Assembly (NCBI GenBank): GCA_018266965.1
Contig: JAFDZJ010000300.1
Span: 1 to 16,737 of the forward strand
DNA from: Bacteroidota bacterium
Lineage (GTDB): Bacteria > Bacteroidota > Bacteroidia > Flavobacteriales > Weeksellaceae
Direction: 5' to 3'
DNA length: 16,737 nt
In this document: positions 14,866-16,737 of the stretch, piece by piece
Layout: every line of letters begins with the position of its first letter
How positions within the stretch are numbered: the stretch's first letter is position 1
The notes under the pieces: model-generated
Databases searched by the model: none
Seen by the model: the letters and a program-made list of their open reading frames with translations, nothing else
What the model was told of the DNA's origin: nothing
Made by a program: the position numbers and the translations under genes

Positions 14866-14895
14866 AAAAAAGACACCATGAAAATGATGCCTTTT
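14866..14895 (-). terminator. Intrinsic terminator after the 14916-15587 gene
   Basis: On the minus strand GGCATCAT (14891-14884) and ATGGTGTC (14879-14872) form an 8-bp stem with two G-U pairs and a 4-base loop. It is extended by four A-U pairs and followed by six U. The G-U pairs form only in the minus-strand RNA; the plus strand would have two A-C mismatches, so the hairpin is directional. Confidence 0.8.
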
Positions 14896-14915
14896 GAAAT
14901 TGTTTTTAATGTATT

Positions 14916-15587
14916 CTATGGTTTCCAAAAAGACCAAATAGTTCCGTTATATACAGCTAATTGTCTTTTTACTGTATCGTAAGCCATCATACCCGGAGTA
15001 GGGTTTTTGATATTAAGATGTGGACTTGCTACCTTTGGTAAAACCATTGCTCTATTGTTATCCGAAAGAACCAAGATGCCGTTGGTAGTATCTGTGTTGG
15101 CATTGGCGCCAATTACTGCTTTTGCTGTTGCATTTTCTTTAGCATTATCTTGTAATGAGCTATCGACAACTAAAAAGTCAGCAGTAGAATTTACTGTAAC
15201 AGTTGCATTGGAAGTATCTCTATATGATAGTGGAAAACTTGCTGCAGTAAGACTAGACCAAGCACCATCTTTCCTGTATTTTACTTGTTTGTCCGAAAGG
15301 TCGAAGATGATTGTTCCGTTTTCTATTGTTCCTTGCATACCTTGGTAACCAGCTTTGGTTGTTGTATTGTAGGCAGTCGGTTGATTGGCAACCGTAGAAG
15401 TCCAAGGCAATATCAATCCTTTTTTATTATCCGCTCCATCATAAAATTCCAGTGAAATACTAGGATTGGTTACAGTGTTGGCTGGTTGTATTTTACTTAA
15501 TGCTGATTTTCCTATTGCCACTTGTGCAGTTGCAGAAAGAGAAATCCCTAATATGGATAATATGAATATGTTTTTTATATTTTTCAT
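14916..15587 (-). CDS. Exported flavobacterial surface-type protein with repeated C-terminal module
   Basis: This 223-residue protein begins with a signal peptide (MKNIKNIFILSILGISLSATA, then QVAIGK). Two related segments are visible: GTIENGTIIFDLSDKQVKYR with DGAWSSL in the middle, and NPTPGMMAYDTVKRQLAVYN with GTIWSFW at the C-terminus. Both have the form 'G-hydrophobic-YD/FD ... K.L.VY.NG.W', a small beta module common in hypothetical surface proteins of flavobacteria and also reminiscent of phage tail-fibre ends. The larger gene upstream on the same strand ends with the same kind of module. No type IX secretion sorting domain is recognisable. Function is unknown. A terminator follows; it probably shares a transcript with the upstream gene, since no -7 box lies in the 67-bp gap. 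Confidence 0.85.
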   Translation of the reverse strand: MKNIKNIFILSILGISLSATAQVAIGKSALSKIQPANTVTNPSISLEFYDGADNKKGLILPWTSTVANQPTAYNTTTKAGYQGMQGTIENGTIIFDLSDKQVKYRKDGAWSSLTAASFPLSYRDTSNATVTVNSTADFLVVDSSLQDNAKENATAKAVIGANANTDTTNGILVLSDNNRAMVLPKVASPHLNIKNPTPGMMAYDTVKRQLAVYNGTIWSFWKP

Positions 15588-15601
15588 GATGATTTTTATT
15601 T

Positions 15602-15634
15602 AATCCTTCAAGGTTTTAAAAGCCTTGAAGGATT
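15602..15634. other. Perfect 12-bp hairpin in the gap between two surface-protein genes
   Basis: AATCCTTCAAGG (15602-15613) and CCTTGAAGGATT (15623-15634) form a perfect stem with a 9-base loop. On the minus strand it lies 20 bases after the stop at 15655 and ends 14 bases before the ATG at 15587. It lacks a U-run on that strand, so it is not a clear terminator; it may attenuate, process or stabilise the joint transcript. Confidence 0.7.
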
Positions 15635-15654
15635 GTTAAAATAATTCTATAGTA

Positions 15655-16737
15655 TTAGTCCGGACAAGCTGAAGTTGTCATACACCACCACGCTGGATTG
15701 GTATCTCCTTCTTTTATGGTATAAACTTTCAAGCATTTGGCTTCTATGTCATATACCATCATCCCTTCTACCGGGTTGGTTATGTTTGCCAAAGCAGCTG
15801 TTGTTGCTACCCTGTTTACCACAAATCCTTTTTCTTTGGACTCTAGTGCTGTCCAAGCAGATTGTCTTACCATTGGCCAATTACTGTTGTTAGCTCCAGC
15901 TCTACCTAGTGCAGTAATCCCTTGTTGAGTTGGATAGGTGTTTCCAGCGTCTAGGGTAGCAGGTTTGTAGCAATTTCCTGCTATACAACCTCCAATAAGA
16001 AACATATCATTGTCCCCACTCAATGGATTGACTGCTGTAGCTACAATTTTACTAATCCCTATTGTTCCAGGAAAATTAAATCTAATTTGAGTATCGGCTC
16101 CTGAAATATTACCAGAATTTGTAGCCATTACCTTTATAGTCCCATTTACCGGATAGGATATTGTTGTTTGAGCACCTGAAAACACTAATGTCGTTTGTAG
16201 TGTAGTCGTCGGAATTAAATTATTGTTTTGGTCATAAAACTGGAAACTAGTTGTTTCGCTCATATCAAAATCATCCCAGCCTAAATCCATTGAATACACA
16301 GGGGTAGAGAATGTAGTTGTCATAACTCCATTTCTTACACCTGCCATGTCCAAAGTCATTGTGCCGAAGATTCCTCCAGGTGTATAATTGGGGTAGAATA
16401 CAGATGTTCCTGAATTTAAAGTATAGGTAGCTGTAAATGTTTTAGAACCAATTGTGTAGGATTTAACAGCTCCTATAGAAGTTGCTTGTACATTATTCCA
16501 ACCATTATTATAACAAACTAATCCAAGGCAATTTCCATATTCAGGGTCTCCAAGTTGATAATTGGAGACATTAACCACCGAACCTACAAGCCTACATTTT
16601 CCAGAGGCTACTGTATAGAAGGCATAATAGGTTCCGGGTCCCATTGCAGAAACATTAGATATTACTGGGCTGTTTGCGTCATTGGTTGCATGCCATTCCA
16701 CCTGTGTTGGATCGGTTTCTAGATTGACGGTGTTAAG
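15655..16737 (-). CDS. C-terminal part of a large surface protein with Ig-like domain, truncated by window edge
   Basis: The minus-strand frame is open to the last base of the window, so the 360 residues here are only the C-terminal portion; a GTG at 16701 is merely internal. The beginning (TQVEWHATNDANSPV... GPGTYYAFYTVASGKC) is typical of the Ig-like repeats in flavobacterial adhesins. A beta-rich domain follows, containing FSTPVYSMDLGWDDFDM and GTIKVMATNSGNISGAD. Next come GITALGRAGANNSNWPMVRQ and FVVNRVATTAAL, segments often seen in Chryseobacterium-type hypothetical surface proteins. The end carries NPVEGMMVYDIEAKCLKVYT and a Cys-rich tail. Many cysteines suggest disulfides outside the cytoplasm. 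No type IX sorting domain is evident at the C-terminus. Confidence 0.8.
   Translation of the reverse strand, partial: LNTVNLETDPTQVEWHATNDANSPVISNVSAMGPGTYYAFYTVASGKCRLVGSVVNVSNYQLGDPEYGNCLGLVCYNNGWNNVQATSIGAVKSYTIGSKTFTATYTLNSGTSVFYPNYTPGGIFGTMTLDMAGVRNGVMTTTFSTPVYSMDLGWDDFDMSETTSFQFYDQNNNLIPTTTLQTTLVFSGAQTTISYPVNGTIKVMATNSGNISGADTQIRFNFPGTIGISKIVATAVNPLSGDNDMFLIGGCIAGNCYKPATLDAGNTYPTQQGITALGRAGANNSNWPMVRQSAWTALESKEKGFVVNRVATTAALANITNPVEGMMVYDIEAKCLKVYTIKEGDTNPAWWCMTTSACPD

Noticed and set aside
16699..16701. GTG at 16701 as the start of the right-edge surface protein
   Set aside because: The frame continues open upstream to base 16737 with sequence that fits an Ig-like repeat, and no signal peptide follows the GTG.
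1..16737. Defence system, prophage or mobile element
   Set aside because: All genes but two or three belong to recognised housekeeping or envelope families, gaps are short, and no transposase, integrase, toxin-antitoxin pair or repeat array is present.

Overview
The window is AT-rich DNA from a member of the Bacteroidota, most likely class Flavobacteriia and perhaps the Chryseobacterium/Elizabethkingia branch (Weeksellaceae). The evidence is Bacteroidota-type -7 boxes (TAnnTTTG) before genes, A-rich start regions without Shine-Dalgarno sequences, the gene order porG-like/uppS/bamA/skp/skp, and flavobacterial surface-protein modules. The placement rests on recognition of protein sequences, not on a search. 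No mobile element, CRISPR array, tRNA or rRNA gene was seen, and no intergenic gap exceeds about 205 bases.

Layout, left to right. Positions 1-1168 (+) hold the 3' part of a Wzc-type tyrosine autokinase for polysaccharide export, closed by a terminator. Positions 1373-6746 (+) form an outer-membrane biogenesis operon: a PorG/DUF6089-like barrel protein, undecaprenyl diphosphate synthase (uppS), BamA and two Skp/OmpH periplasmic chaperones. Positions 6813-8839 (+) hold a 4HBT thioesterase, dTDP-4-dehydrorhamnose reductase (rfbD) and an unrecognised exported protein. This unit meets a convergent superoxide dismutase gene (8983-9579, -) at a strong bidirectional hairpin. Positions 9735-12384 (+) carry hemC-hemD-hemE, three consecutive steps of tetrapyrrole synthesis. 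Positions 14757-12435 (-) carry a two-domain lipoprotein, apt and an msrA that appears to be a lipoprotein read from a TTG codon; the unit has a canonical flavobacterial promoter and meets hemE at another bidirectional hairpin. Positions 16737-14916 (-) hold the C-terminal part of a large surface protein and a smaller exported protein with a related C-terminal module.

How it fits together: most genes serve the cell envelope. They cover the lipid carrier (UppS), outer-membrane protein folding (Skp, BamA), a type IX secretion-associated barrel (PorG-like), surface sugar supply and export (RfbD, Wzc) and exported surface proteins. Heme synthesis, superoxide dismutase and MsrA are housekeeping and oxidative-stress functions. 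No clearly new system is evident. The points most worth a second look are the signal-peptide-bearing msrA with a TTG start, a possibly leaderless thioesterase operon whose -7 box abuts the preceding terminator, the shared C-terminal module of the two right-hand surface proteins, the Gly-Tyr repeat tail of the kinase, and the unrecognised exported protein at 8168-8839.
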